Source of the DNA: Diospyros lotus
Taxonomy: Eukaryota; Streptophyta; Magnoliopsida; Ericales; Ebenaceae
Reading direction: 5' to 3'
Assembly: GCF_014633365.1 (NCBI RefSeq)
Contig: NC_068340.1
Location: forward strand, 16,099,879-16,163,878
Length of the DNA stretch: 64,000 bases
Position numbers and translations under genes: made by a program. The notes under the pieces were generated by a model. The model was given only the letters and a program-made list of their open reading frames with translations, searched no databases and was not told the origin of the DNA. This document shows positions 34,110 to 44,595 of the stretch, piece by piece. How positions within the stretch are numbered: position 1 is the first letter of the stretch; each line of letters begins with the position of its first letter.

Positions 34110-34490
34110 ACAATTAATGCATCAGCAGCTAGGGGGGTCTTTCATGTCATCTGCCTTTGATGACATAACCTTTGCCTCTACCTATTCCTCAAGTGCCTTT
34201 ATGTCATTGGTCCTACATTGAACCTCATGTATGACAATGATACACCATTTAGGGTAGTTTGATGTGTCTCTAGGGCCTGTGTGTAGTGTTGTGATGGCAT
34301 GGATAACCTTCCATCTCAATTCCTCATCCTTTATATTACTTAGAGGTGCACTAACTGTGGTCACAGTTACTTGGTAACTTTCTCATTGGATAATTCCTTG
34401 CAAAAGTTTCTTTGGTTTCATATCAACCTTCCACTTGGGTAATTTATAGCCACTTTGATCATTTCTCATCACACATTTCAATTGAAATTT
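34110..34490 (-). pseudogene. Exon-like minus-strand fragment, unknown protein (copy 1)
   Basis: The minus-strand frame reads GYKLPKWKVDMKPKKLLQ, a stop, then VTVTTVSAPLSNIKDEELRW, KVIHAITTLHTG and IVIHEVQCRTNDIKALEE, with stops at both borders. Composition and the ag before the first codons fit an old exon. In copy 2 (52515-52780) the same piece is rearranged with a short duplication (ataaccttccatctcaatt occurs twice). I do not recognise the family. Confidence 0.35.
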
Positions 34491-34734
34491 CTAGGAATGT
34501 ATGATATTGTATGGTGAAATACTTGTTCACACCACCTCCAACCTGAAGAAATATGATCACCATTTTAATGTCATAGCATTCCAACTAAATTCCCACTATA
34601 TTGCTTGTTGTGTCAAGGAGTTCCTTATGTGTTCCCCCATCTTATTCTCAAATTGCTTTTTTGTTCACCAACATATATCATTGATCCTTCATCGAGAATC
34701 ATAGAGATAATTAGGAGTAGTTGTGGTAACAGAG

Positions 34735-35340
34735 ATCAGGAGTAGTTGGATATTATTTATAATTAATTTATAGTTATGGGAAAGTATTGGAGTAGTGGTA
34801 ATTGCTGTTTAAAAAACTGCTAGATAGCTTTATATATGAAGTTATGCCATATTACCAAGATTATCAAGTAAATTGTGGAAGTATTTTCTCTCATTTTCTC
34901 CCTACAACTCTCTGCTTCCCTCTCTTATTCTCTCAGCTTTCTCCCTAAAGTTCTCTATTTTCTATCTTCTTCTTCTTCTTCCTGTTTGTCACTAAAAATC
35001 ATAGATTAAAAACCTAAGATCTTGATAATTTAGTATGAGAGTGGTTAGTTCTCAAATTGCAGCCTGCAATTATATGCCTTGAAACTATGGCGGATGGTAC
35101 CCGAATGATGCAATTAAAGGCACAAGTTAGTGAGGTTAACTCCTTGGTGATAAGTTTGCAAACTCAAATGGAGGTATTGGAGGTTGTGGTGAGCGAAAGC
35201 CAGGAAGGAATGTAGTCACTGGAAAATAAGTCGGATGCCTCTATGGAAGGTTTGACTAAGAGGATGGACAATTTCCTATAAATGTTTTCTAAGATTCCAT
35301 AAGTCCACTGGAGGATTTTCTGCCTGAGGAGCATTGAGAT
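34735..35340 (+). pseudogene. LTR end, degenerate PBS and gag leader of an old retroelement (copy 1)
   Basis: A TATA box (tttatatatgaag, about 34830) and a CT-rich leader precede gatcttgataatttagtatg, where copy 2 has atttggtatgagag (53355), a decayed iMet PBS (TGGTATCAGAG). Next comes ATG 35088 with MADGTRMMQLKAQVSEVNSL and QTQMEVLEVVVSESQEGM, a coiled-coil-like gag N-terminus with a stop at 35211. It is followed directly by copia RT, so a large internal part is missing or two elements are joined. Confidence 0.5.
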
Positions 35341-35414
35341 CCTATCTTAGAAGGTAATGGCTCAAGTCTTAAACAAACTAAACTCATGTAGTAGAGGTAG
35401 AAAACATGAATAAA

Positions 35415-36950
35415 TTTACCTGGAAATTAACAAAACTACTAGAGGATAATAAAGTAGTTAAATGCAAATGGATATTCAAGAAGAAACAAGGTAAATTGGA
35501 GTTAAAAAGCGTGGTATAAAGTTAGACTCATAGCAAAGAGGTACAACCAGATTCCAAGTGTTGAATTTACAAACGTATTTTCTCCAATTGTAAAAGGAGT
35601 TCCATTAAGGCACTACTTGGTGTTATGGCTACCAAGATCCTGAACTTGAATCGATGGATATCAAGATGACATTTTTACATAAGGAACTTAGTGAGGATAT
35701 CTATATGCATCAACCAGAGAATTTTGAAGTTACAAACAAAGAAGACTATGTGTGCTGGTTAAAGAAATCTCTATATGGCTTAAAACAATCTCCTCGACAC
35801 TGGTACAAATGGTTTGATTTCTTTATGATTAAGCATGATGTTAATAGATGCAATTACGATAATTGTATCTATTTTAAAAAGAACAAGAACAAGTCCTTTA
35901 TATATCTACTTCTATATGTTGGTGATATGCTAGTAGCAATAAAAGATAAAGATAAGATAAGGAGATTGAAAAACATCTTAACAAAGAATTTGAGATGAAA
36001 GATTTGGGAGTAGGTAAAAGATACCTGGAATGCAAATTTCAAGAGACAGGGAGGCGGGTAAATTGTATCTAAGTCAATAGGGATACATTGAGAAAGTCCT
36101 ACCTAAATTCAATATCAAGAAGGCTAAACCTGTATACTCTGTTGGCTGCACATTTTATACTTTCATCTAGCTTGTCTCCTCAATCAAATGATGACATTGA
36201 CAAGATGTCAAAAATTCCATACTCTAACATAGTGGGTTGTCTTATGTATACTATGGTTTGTACACACCCTGATTTGGCTCATGCAATGAGGGTGGTTAGC
36301 AGATACATGGCTAACCCTTCTAAAGAACATTAAAAGGAAGTCCAACAGATTCTTCAATATTTGTGGGGTACCGTTGATGCCTGTTTATAGTTCAGAAACA
36401 CTAAAAGTGGAGTTATTGGTTTTATTGATTCTAATTTTGTAAGTGATCTTGAGAAGAGAAGATTGCTTACTAGGTATGTATTCACCAATTGAGGTTGTGC
36501 TATTAGTTGGAAGGTTACCTTACAATCCACTGTTGCATTGTCTACTGATGAAACTAAATATATGGCAATTAATAAGGCTATTAAAGAAGCCATTTTACTC
36601 GAAGTGTTGATTGGTGAAATCAATGAGAATTTCAAAATAGTACGGTCTATTGTGATAATCAAAGTTTAATTTTCCTCACTGAAAATCATATGTTTCACGA
36701 GAGAATGAAGCACATTGATGTGCAATATCATTTTATTTGGAATATTATTGCTTGTGAAAAAGTTACTGTGAGAAAAATTAGCACTCATGATAATCTTGTA
36801 GATATGTTAACCAAGTCCCTACCTATTACAAAATTTGAGCATTGTGTGGATTTGATTGGTATTCATCAGAGAGATTAATTCTTTGTGATTTCGTTGGAAG
36901 AAGGAATTTTATATAATTTCATATTTGGATTTAGAGTTAAGGTGGAGATT
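35415..36950 (+). pseudogene. Ty1/copia reverse transcriptase and RNase H, degenerate (copy 1)
   Basis: RT begins near WKLTKLLEDNK (35427) and KCKWIFKKKQGKLE (35461). The best frame is 35654-35998 with MDIKMTFLHKELSEDIYM, LYGLKQSPRHWYKW and LLLYVGDM, where the catalytic box is VGDM in place of VDDM. RNase H follows in pieces (36088-36333, PYSNIVGCLMYTMV) and ends with [12 protein letters not shown] and DMLTKSLP (36690-36878). Integrase and gag are absent. A PPT (aaggtggagatt, 36939-36950) leads into the 3' LTR. Confidence 0.88.
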
Positions 36951-37356
36951 TGTGATAATTATGACTCAAAATCGTAATTCATCAATGATTGGGTTTCCTT
37001 AACTAGACCGAGATTAGGACTTCAAATTTGATTGTGATTTGGATGTTGTCATATTCAATTTTGACTGAGATTTATCTTATCTGCAGAAATATCATGTTGT
37101 CTTATCTCATCTAAAGGAATATCCTCATGAATTATCTTCTGATTAGGATATAATTTCTTGTGTACATCTAAGAGATAATTTTAGGTCTATAAATAGGTGC
37201 CAAAGTCACTAGATTTATTTAGCAATATCCGATTAATGATATTATGTTCTCTTTGCATGTGGTTTTTCCCAAGTTGGGTTTTTTACGTAAAATTTTGAGT
37301 TCATTTATGTGATTGATAGTTTGATTGTGGTTTGTATTTGATCCAAATTCATAACA
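36951..37356 (+). repeat. 3' LTR of the copia element, copy 1 left arm
   Basis: TGTGATAATTATGACTC... to ...AATTCATAACA, about 406 bp, after the copia PPT. It contains a TATA-like tctataaatagg (37186). It sits inside the F-box-type sequence: the F-box pseudogene (minus strand) resumes straight after its end. Confidence 0.75.
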
Positions 37357-38029
37357 TTGAAAGATAATGAACGAAATTTTCCATCAAAAACTAAGGATGA
37401 AAGTTTTGGTGCAGAAATTTTGAGGTTACAAAAACTAAGATTTTGCAACTTCCAAGTTTCCGCATTTCAAGTCTTGGGCAACTTGAGATCAATTTAGAAA
37501 GGACCTTGGAAGTAATGGCAACATCCTAAAACTCTAAGGAAAAAAGCATGCTAAATCCTCCAAATCTAGGAGGAGGATTACCCATACAGAAATGGAGTTC
37601 CAAATGTTTAAGCTGAAGACACACACACACACAAATAAAAAAAAGATGGTAATTTATATGCTTCACCTCTCTGAATAAGAAGGATGAGTTCTTGGATATC
37701 ATTGTTCAACACAAAACAAATCAAATGATTGATCTCAGAACAACTTTTTAATACATACAAGAATGGTTTGAACTTGACTATTGGACCACAATAACGAAGT
37801 ACAACTTGATACATTGCCACGAGTGGCTCATTTTTAGGCATTGTCCTTGCTTTCCTATAGAACTCATTATTAGATACAAGTTGGGGAAGCCTCTCCCAAC
37901 TATATCTCTATTTCTTTGAAAAAATACTAGTCCTCACTGCATCCTCTATTGGGAAGCACATTAGAATTTTTTTTTTTCTTTCACATGTGTAGGATGGTGA
38001 TTGATTATGTCTAAACTTGATCTTTCCAT
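37357..38029 (-). pseudogene. F-box/FBD/LRR-type pseudogene, left arm, copy 1
   Basis: Reading leftwards from ATG 38029: an F-box start, then MPKNEPLVAMYQVVLRYCGP (37841-37782), FLYVLKSCSEINHLICFVLN and NDIQELILLIQRGEAYKLPS. These match the order of plant F-box/FBD/LRR proteins of the At1g13570 type (F-box, then leucine-rich strand repeats). Such proteins are substrate receptors of SCF E3 ubiquitin ligases. Stops, frameshifts and a CA/TG microsatellite (37618-37634) break it, and the copia LTR cuts its 3' part. Confidence 0.7.
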
Positions 38030-38407
38030 TTTCTTTATACAATCAATCTGCAAGTTACTAGCTATTCTGTCAAGGCTTTTATACAATTTGGTAGCATAAA
38101 AGTAAAAGAACATCAAGAAGTATCCCATTATGATAAATCCTTTTATAACATCGTTACTAACCCAAATCTAGATCAATATGAAGAAAAAGATAAGAATATC
38201 AGAGCAAGATTTTTGGAAACCCAGAAATCTTTCACTAATAATTTTATCTTTTTCTTTATACTAATTTAGATTTAGGTTAGTAATGACATTATAAAAGGAT
38301 ATATCATAATGGGCTACTTCTTCATGTTCGTCTAATTTTGTGCTAGGAAATTCTATAAAAGCCTTAACAGAATAGCTAGTAACTTGCAGATTGAGAGTAT
38401 AAAGAAA

Positions 38408-39074
38408 ATGGAAGGATCAAGTTCAGACATAATCAGTTACCTTCCTTTACATGTGAACTAAAAAAATTCTAATGTGCTTCCCAATAGAGGATGCAGTGAG
38501 GACTAGTATTTTGTCAAAGAAATATAGGTATAGCTAGGTGAGGCTTCCTCGGCTTGTGTTTAATAATGATTTCTACAGGAAAGCAAGGATAATGCCTAAA
38601 AATGAGCTTCTCATGGCTATGTATCAAGTTCTACTTCGTCATTGAGGTCCAATAGTCAACTTCAAACCATTCTTGTATGTATTAAAAAGTTGTTCTGAGA
38701 TCAATCATTTGATTTGTTTTGTGTTGAACAATGATATCCAAGAACTCATCCTTCTTATTCAAAGAGGTGAAGCATATAAATTACCATCTTTTTTTATTTG
38801 TGTGTGTGTGTCTTCAACTTAAACATTTGGAACTCCGTTTTTATACGTTTAATCCTCTTCCTAGATTTGGAGGAGTGAGCATGCTTATTTCCTTAAAGTT
38901 TCAAGATTTTTCCATTACTTCGAAGGTCCTTTCTACATTGATCTCAAGTTTCCCAAGACTTGAAAGGATGAAGCTTGAAAGTTGCAAAATCTTCAGTTTC
39001 AGTAACCTCAAAATTTCTGCCCCAAAACTTACATCCTTAGTGTCTTATGGAAAATTTCATTCATTATCTTTTAA
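38408..39074 (+). pseudogene. F-box/FBD/LRR-type pseudogene, right arm, copy 1
   Basis: ATG 38408 gives MEGSSSDIISYLPLHV, the start of an F-box, then stops. By frame changes the rest reads ...RLVFNNDFYRKARIMPKNE (near 38555-38610) and a long open part 38731-39093 with LQLKHLELRFYTFNPLPRFG, SMLISLKFQDFSITSKVLST and LISSFPRLERMKLESCKIF. A (TG)n run at about 38802-38811 adds residues VCVC where relatives read a short loop. Coding similarity stops at about 39074 where the reversed copia LTR begins. No FBD C-terminus remains. Confidence 0.75.
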
Positions 39075-39429
39075 TGTTACGAATTTAGATTGAATACAAA
39101 TCACAATCAAACAATCAACCACACAAATGAACACAATAAATAAAATATCACAAGCAAAAAGAATAAAATATCACTAATCGGATATTGCTACTATAAATCC
39201 AGTGACCTTGACACTTATTTATTGATCTAAAATCATCTCATAGGTGTACGTAGGAAATTTTATCCTAATAAAAAAATGATTCATAAGGATATTTCTCCAA
39301 ATGAGATAAATCTCAGTCAAAATTGAATTTGACAACATCCAAAACACTGTCAAATTTAAAGTCTTAATCCTGATCTAGTTAGGAAACCCAATCATAGATG
39401 AATTAGGATTTTGAGTCATAATTATCGCA
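39075..39429 (-). repeat. Copia 3' LTR, right arm, copy 1 (reversed)
   Basis: Reverse counterpart of 36951-37356, slightly shorter (about 355 bp) because of a small deletion near 39140. It starts (plus strand) tgttacgaatttag and ends aattatcgca, followed by the reversed PPT aatctccacctt. Confidence 0.7.
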
Positions 39430-39893
39430 AATCTCCACCTTGACTCTAAATCCACATATGGAATTATATAGAATTTTTCTTCTAATGAATTCATAGAGAA
39501 TTAATCTCCCTGACGAATACCATCTAAATCCACCCAATGCTCGAATTTTACAATAGGTAGGGACTTGCTTAACATATGTACAGGATTATCACGAGTGATG
39601 ATTTTTCTCACGATAACTTCTCCACAAGCAATAATATCCCAAATAAAATGATATCGCACATCAATGTGCTTCATTCTCTCCTGAAACATATGATCTTTAG
39701 TGAGAAAAATAACACTTTGACTATCACAATAGACTGTATTGTTTTAAAGATTCTCACTGATTTCACCAATTAACCCTTTGAGCCAAATGACCTCTTTAAT
39801 AGATTTAATAATCACCATATATTCAACTTCAATAGCTGATAGGGAAACAGTAGACTATAAGGTAGTCTTCCAACTGATAACACAACCACCAAA
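39430..39893 (-). pseudogene. Copia RNase H end, right arm, copy 1 (reversed)
   Basis: The minus-strand frame 39689-39501 reads MKHIDVRYHFIWDII, ACGEVIVRKIITRDN and MLSKSLPIVKFEHWVDL, the C-terminus of copia RNase H. It is a diverged version of 36690-36878. It is cut at 39893 by the Athila-type LTR (flank ccaaa). Confidence 0.8.
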
Positions 39894-42800
39894 TGTAATG
39901 ACCCGAGTTTTCAAGGCAAAGAGCAAGGTGGCTGCGTGTTGTGCTCACAATAGTTATCTTCAAAAAGAGATAGAAGAATTAAATGTGGTTCAAAGGAACT
40001 TCAAGGAAAGAAGCTAACTCGAAGAGGGTTGGAGATTAAAGAAGGTTCGAGTTAGGGGATGATTAGTGGTCAATTTTGTAAAATCTTGTTATAATTATAC
40101 TCTTATTTTAATTATAAAATTGGTTTAATTGAATATTTAAGGCCGGTAGGGCTAACCTTTGACATCTTTCTAATTAAAGCAAGAAATCGCCTCTATCAGT
40201 GAGAGAGGTTGGAAGAGCAACATGCCTTTGGGAAAGAAACAGTGAGAGCGTAGAAGCAAGGAGACATACCTTTTATGGATGTTTCGCACGTCGCGTCGGA
40301 AAGCAAAACTCTTCTAGACGTCTAGACAGAGCGTCAGGAGGCATGCCACCTGTCACACGCCCATCACGCATTCAAATTTCCCAAGAAAACCAAAGGCCAT
40401 CATACACACCTACAACAAGCGCTCGCCCCACATCCCAAAGCCCCGTGCGGGTACACCTCAAAGGAACATCTCGCTGCCAAGGTTGGCCCCTACTCTACGA
40501 GGATCGAAACACAGGTCATAAGTGTAAACCCCAGGAAAAACTTTACAGAAGAGAGCACAACCTTCCCTTCCCTACTCGGATAGCGTACATAAGCAGGAAC
40601 TCGACCGTACTCCGAACGAAGCCTGGTAATACGAGATTCCGTCGACGCACATCCTTAGTGGCCAACACCCTTCGCCTTCTCAAAACTACACGCAGCATAA
40701 CCAGGCTGCCACCTGTCACGCATCCAAGGGATTACCATTCACAGTCCAAATAGCACCCTCACCTTCCAGAAAAAAGGGCCATCGAATCTCAAGGCCACGC
40801 GAGGCGCAGACCGACACATAGAGAATATTCCCTCGCTTACTCATCTTGGGCCGACCTTAAAATGGCCCAAATGTCACCTCAACAAAAACAAACCTCAGTC
40901 CCGCCTAATCCGACCCTCCAAACTGTCGAGCACAGCAAAAATCGCTCAGCCTTCCCTTTTCTAACTTGAATGCTCATTGCTCGAGCATCCGACCTGTGGG
41001 GCTATGGACCGTCCAGGCCCAATCATGGCCCGTCCCTCAGACCCAATCTTGGCCCTCTCCTTAGGCCCAATCTGGTCTTCCCCCTGGATCAAGCCTTGGT
41101 TAAGCACCACACCTGCCACAACATCATTGCAATCCCACTGCATATCTGCGCAGCAGCCCTAGATCCTGCCCTCATTAATGGCGAATCTCATCCACATTAA
41201 TAAGGGTTCTGTCGCCACCATGCTACCACCTTGGAACCTCCACCAGTGCCAGATACCCAGTCCCATCACCTGCAAGTGCACGTCTCATGCATGCAGGAAG
41301 GCATCTCCTTCTATATCAGCCAGCTCTTTTCAGAGCCAATGTATGTTCTCATTTCTGACATGCTAATACACAGTCTGATCTTACTCTCTTACTCACTCGA
41401 CCGTCGGAGTCCTTGCAGGTGTTAGCCGTCCCCCGAATGGACCCGTCGCTAGAGCCCGAGCCCCGTCTCCGATCGTCCCCCTATTTTGGTCAGGAATGAA
41501 CACTTGTTATAATTATACTCCTATTTTAATTTTAAAATTGGTTTAATTGAATATTTATGTATAATTTATAGTTATATGCAGATTTAGATGAAAATGAATT
41601 TTAAAGAGGAATTAAGGGTGAATTAGAAATTTTAGAAAAAAAGAATATTTCCTTTAATTTTTAACAAAAGAAATTAAATTAAAAAGAATTTACAATATAT
41701 AATATATTATATATTATAATACATACATATATATATACATATACATATGTTCATGCGTGCATGCCCTATAATATAACATATATATAGTATATATAATATA
41801 ATATAATGCGTGAATTGGATGCGTGATGGTGGAGTTGAAGACAAGTTCAATTTAAAGCCCACATGTTCAAGCCTAAATTGAAGTCCAGTATGAAGGCCCA
41901 CTATTTGAAATTAAAAGCTCAGCCACAAGTGTAATTGTGAAGCACAATTTGAGGCAGCCACGAAGAATTAAATTGAAGAATTGGCCCAGCAATTGAAGCC
42001 CAGCAGCATGGAAGCAGGCGCACAGCAGCTTGAGAAATGCGGTCCCCTCACTGTAAATTCATTCGAGTGCAAGGGCATTTCAGAGGTGCATTATAGACAT
42101 ATATACACGGCTACAGCGCTGAAAAAGGAAGTCTCGCAGCGGCAGTTTCAGACAGTAACAAGGGAGCACAGTGCGTGGGAAGAAGTAGGAATTCTCGGAC
42201 ACTAAGGGGGGCGCTGTTCGTCTTTAAATTTCTGTCATTCTGTTATGTTCTTCAATTTCTTCTTCTGTTCCGTGTTATTTCAATTCTTATTTTTCGATTC
42301 GCTGTTCTTACATTTCACGCACAGTTTCTGCAATTTAATTTGTCTATTTCAATACTGGAATTTCTTTTCTGTATTCTTAATTTCAATACTTTAAATTTCA
42401 ATATTTAATTTCTGTATTTTAATTATTGTCATTTAATTTTAAGCACTTAAATACTTGCAATTTTAATTTTTGTCAATTAAATTCTGTCATTTATATACTA
42501 CAATTTACTTTTTCTGTATTCTTATTTTCCCACACTTTAATTTTTAGTATTAAAAAATAAAGATGGGGAGCTAATAATTCTCAGGCCAAGGCGAGAACAG
42601 TGTTCAAAGTCAAAATTTCCAAGTTAGCCGAATTTCATTGTAAGTTGAGGTATTAAAATTAATTTTTAAATTTTTTTCAAACACTTGAATTTGGATTGAG
42701 ATATATGCCTAATCTGGAACCCTCATGCCATATATGTGGGTAGCCCAATCTGAAAATATCTTCATCCCCAAATTTAAGTGTACATTATATACATTTCGAT

Positions 42801-43214
42801 TTATAGTGATTGCTTAAGTTAGAGTCAGCATGCCATGTATGTCAGTTACTACAATTAGAACCATCATCATCCCAAACCGTAATCAATAGCAAATGTCTTA
42901 AAATTAATTTAACCCAATGATACCATCATTTTAAAGTCTTGAAAAATATTTAGATTGTCACTGAAATTGTCTTGATTGATCCGAGATCGTTTGGCTTTTA
43001 GTCGCGCATTCAATTCCCTTTTTCCTAAAATTAGTTGAATTGGTATGACAAACCCATTCAACACATATAAAATTTTGCTGTTTTTATTTTCGTCTTAATA
43101 AAGATCTCCCAATGAATCAACCTGAATTCCCATCCAATAAATAAATTTGTGCTAAAACGTGCACTCGTACACTGGCGATTATAAACACTATGTACTTGCA
43201 TGTTTTATATTTTT
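39894..43214 (+). repeat. Athila-type LTR (family E), first copy, with a 1.36-kb insertion
   Basis: It starts TGTAATGACCCGAGTTTTC (flank ccaaa, the same as in copy 2 at 57475) and runs to the PBS at 43215. Without the 40140-41502 insertion it is about 1.95 kb. Features: a TA-rich block (41690-41810), a transcript-like region with ggcccagcaattgaagcccagc (41984), T-rich tracts and a final cactcgtacactggcgatt (43163), shared with 46110. Confidence 0.7.
40085..41557. repeat. 1363-bp GC-rich insertion flanked by 55-bp direct repeats
   Basis: cttgttataattatactc... to ...ttaattgaatattta occurs at 40085-40139 and 41503-41557 with two or three mismatches. Copy 2 has it once (57667-57721). The inserted 40140-41502 is much richer in GC and C than its surroundings and has a frame of 184 codons (40199-40753) without recognisable domains. 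Its right part (tctatatcagccagctc at 41311, then actcactcgaccgtcggagtc) resembles the TATA-to-R region of a Tat-type LTR. A displaced solo LTR is my best guess. Confidence 0.6.
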
Positions 43215-43233
43215 TTGGTGCCATTGCTGAGGA
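43215..43233 (+). other. Degenerate Athila PBS
   Basis: TTGGTGCCATTGCTGAGGA against TTGGTGCCGTTGCCGGGGA at 46228. All differences are transitions. Confidence 0.75.
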
Positions 43234-43433
43234 GATCGGTGACAAAATTATTACTGTAGAAAAAAAATTATAGGTTAGTTTCTTTTGTTTTTGCTGTTGT
43301 TATTAATAATACATGAAACTGCAGTCAGGTATGCTTATTGAACTATTAATTGATTTTATCATTCATTAACATCATTATTTACTGTTGAATTGTCATTTTC
43401 ATATTCTTTACATCTTAGTATTTTAGCATATTT

Positions 43434-43910
43434 GTGTTTTCTAATGCATTTGGTTATCCCGATTCCATAAAACAAAACGAGTCTAGATCTCTTAGGGATT
43501 ATTTGCAACTTCCCAATTAACCAATTCCACCATGCATCAAACATCCGCTCAGTTCTTATAATCTCAAATTCGACCCGTGTACTACCCAATTGTTATCCTT
43601 AGATCATTTAAGAAATTGTGTCAATTCACAACCAAGTTTCAATGAGGATGATGATCTTAGTGCTAGTTGGATTCTTTAACTCAGAAGGTGGAGTGGTTAG
43701 AGTTAGAAAATTTTCAAAATCCGAGTGAGGTTAGATGCTTGGTGTGTGAGTCTCCAAATTATCACATAGATAATTGTCTTTCCATATCAGCTCTTAAGAA
43801 ATTTTTGAATGGGCAACCATATAATTTACAATCACATCAGGAGAGGTTTTCTTTTAACTAGAGTTAGGGGAAGGATTTTTATCTGTCGGGTACGGCACTT
43901 GAATTTTTCT
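43434..43910 (+). pseudogene. Athila gag fragment, first copy
   Basis: Matches 46443-46930: FVFSNAFGYPDSIKQNESRS (43434 on), LRDYLQLPN, HPLSSYNLKFDPCTTQL, then a stop and frame changes; EVRCLVCESPNYHIDNC (43727) is a CCHC-like motif. It ends at about 43970, where LTR sequence restarts. Confidence 0.75.
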
Positions 43911-44595
43911 TAGAGTGATGATTCTCCACTTTAATCTAATGAACCTTTTTCCTCCACCACCTCACCAATTCGAATTAGAAATTGAAGAATTGGCCCAGCA
44001 ATTGAAGCCCAGCAGCATGGAAGCAGGCGCACAGCAGCTTGAGAAATGCGGTCCTCTCACTGTAAATTCATTCGAGTGCAAGGGCATTTCAGAGGTGCAT
44101 TATACATATATATACACGGCTATAGCGCTGAAAAAGGAAGTCTCGCAGCGGCAGTTTTAGACAGTAACAAGGGAGCACAGTGCGTAGGAAGAAGTAGGAA
44201 TTCTCGGACACAGAGGGGGGCGCTGTTCGTCTTTAAATTTCTGTCATTCTGTTATGTTCTTCTACCAAATACTTGAGTTTGGATTGAGATATATGCCTAA
44301 TCCAGAACCCTCATGCCATGTATGTGGGTAGCCCAATCTGAAAATATCTTCATCCCCAAATTTAAGTGTACATTATATACATTTCGGTTTATGGTGGTTG
44401 GTTAAGTTAGAGTCGGCATACCATGTATGTTAGTTACTACAATTAAAACCATCATCATCTCGAAACGTAATCAATAGCAAATGTCTTAAGATTAACTTAA
44501 CCCGATGATACCATCATTTTTGAGTCTTGAAAAATATTTAGATTATCACTGAAATTGTCTTGATTCGAGACATTTGGCTTTCAGTCACGCATTCA

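Larger units (their letters stand above)
36488..39893. repeat. Long inverted repeat (copy 1): arms of ~1.7 and ~1.65 kb, ~50-bp loop
   Basis: Left arm about 36488-38195, right arm about 38246-39893. From the ends to the centre each arm carries copia RNase H end, copia LTR and an F-box/FBD-type pseudogene. The central loop is gaatatcagagcaag...tcactaataat. The arms have diverged (substitutions, small indels), so the repeat is old. The right arm ends exactly where the Athila-type LTR starts at 39894. The paralogous repeat is 54840-57474. Confidence 0.85.

Noticed and set aside
40199..40753. 184-codon frame as a gene
   Set aside because: No domain, GC-rich context that favours chance frames, located in an insertion with LTR-like promoter features, absent from the paralogous copy.
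41690..41810. Replication origin or matrix attachment region from the TA-rich tract
   Set aside because: Simple TA microsatellite within an LTR, also present in copy 2; nothing in the sequence supports such a function.
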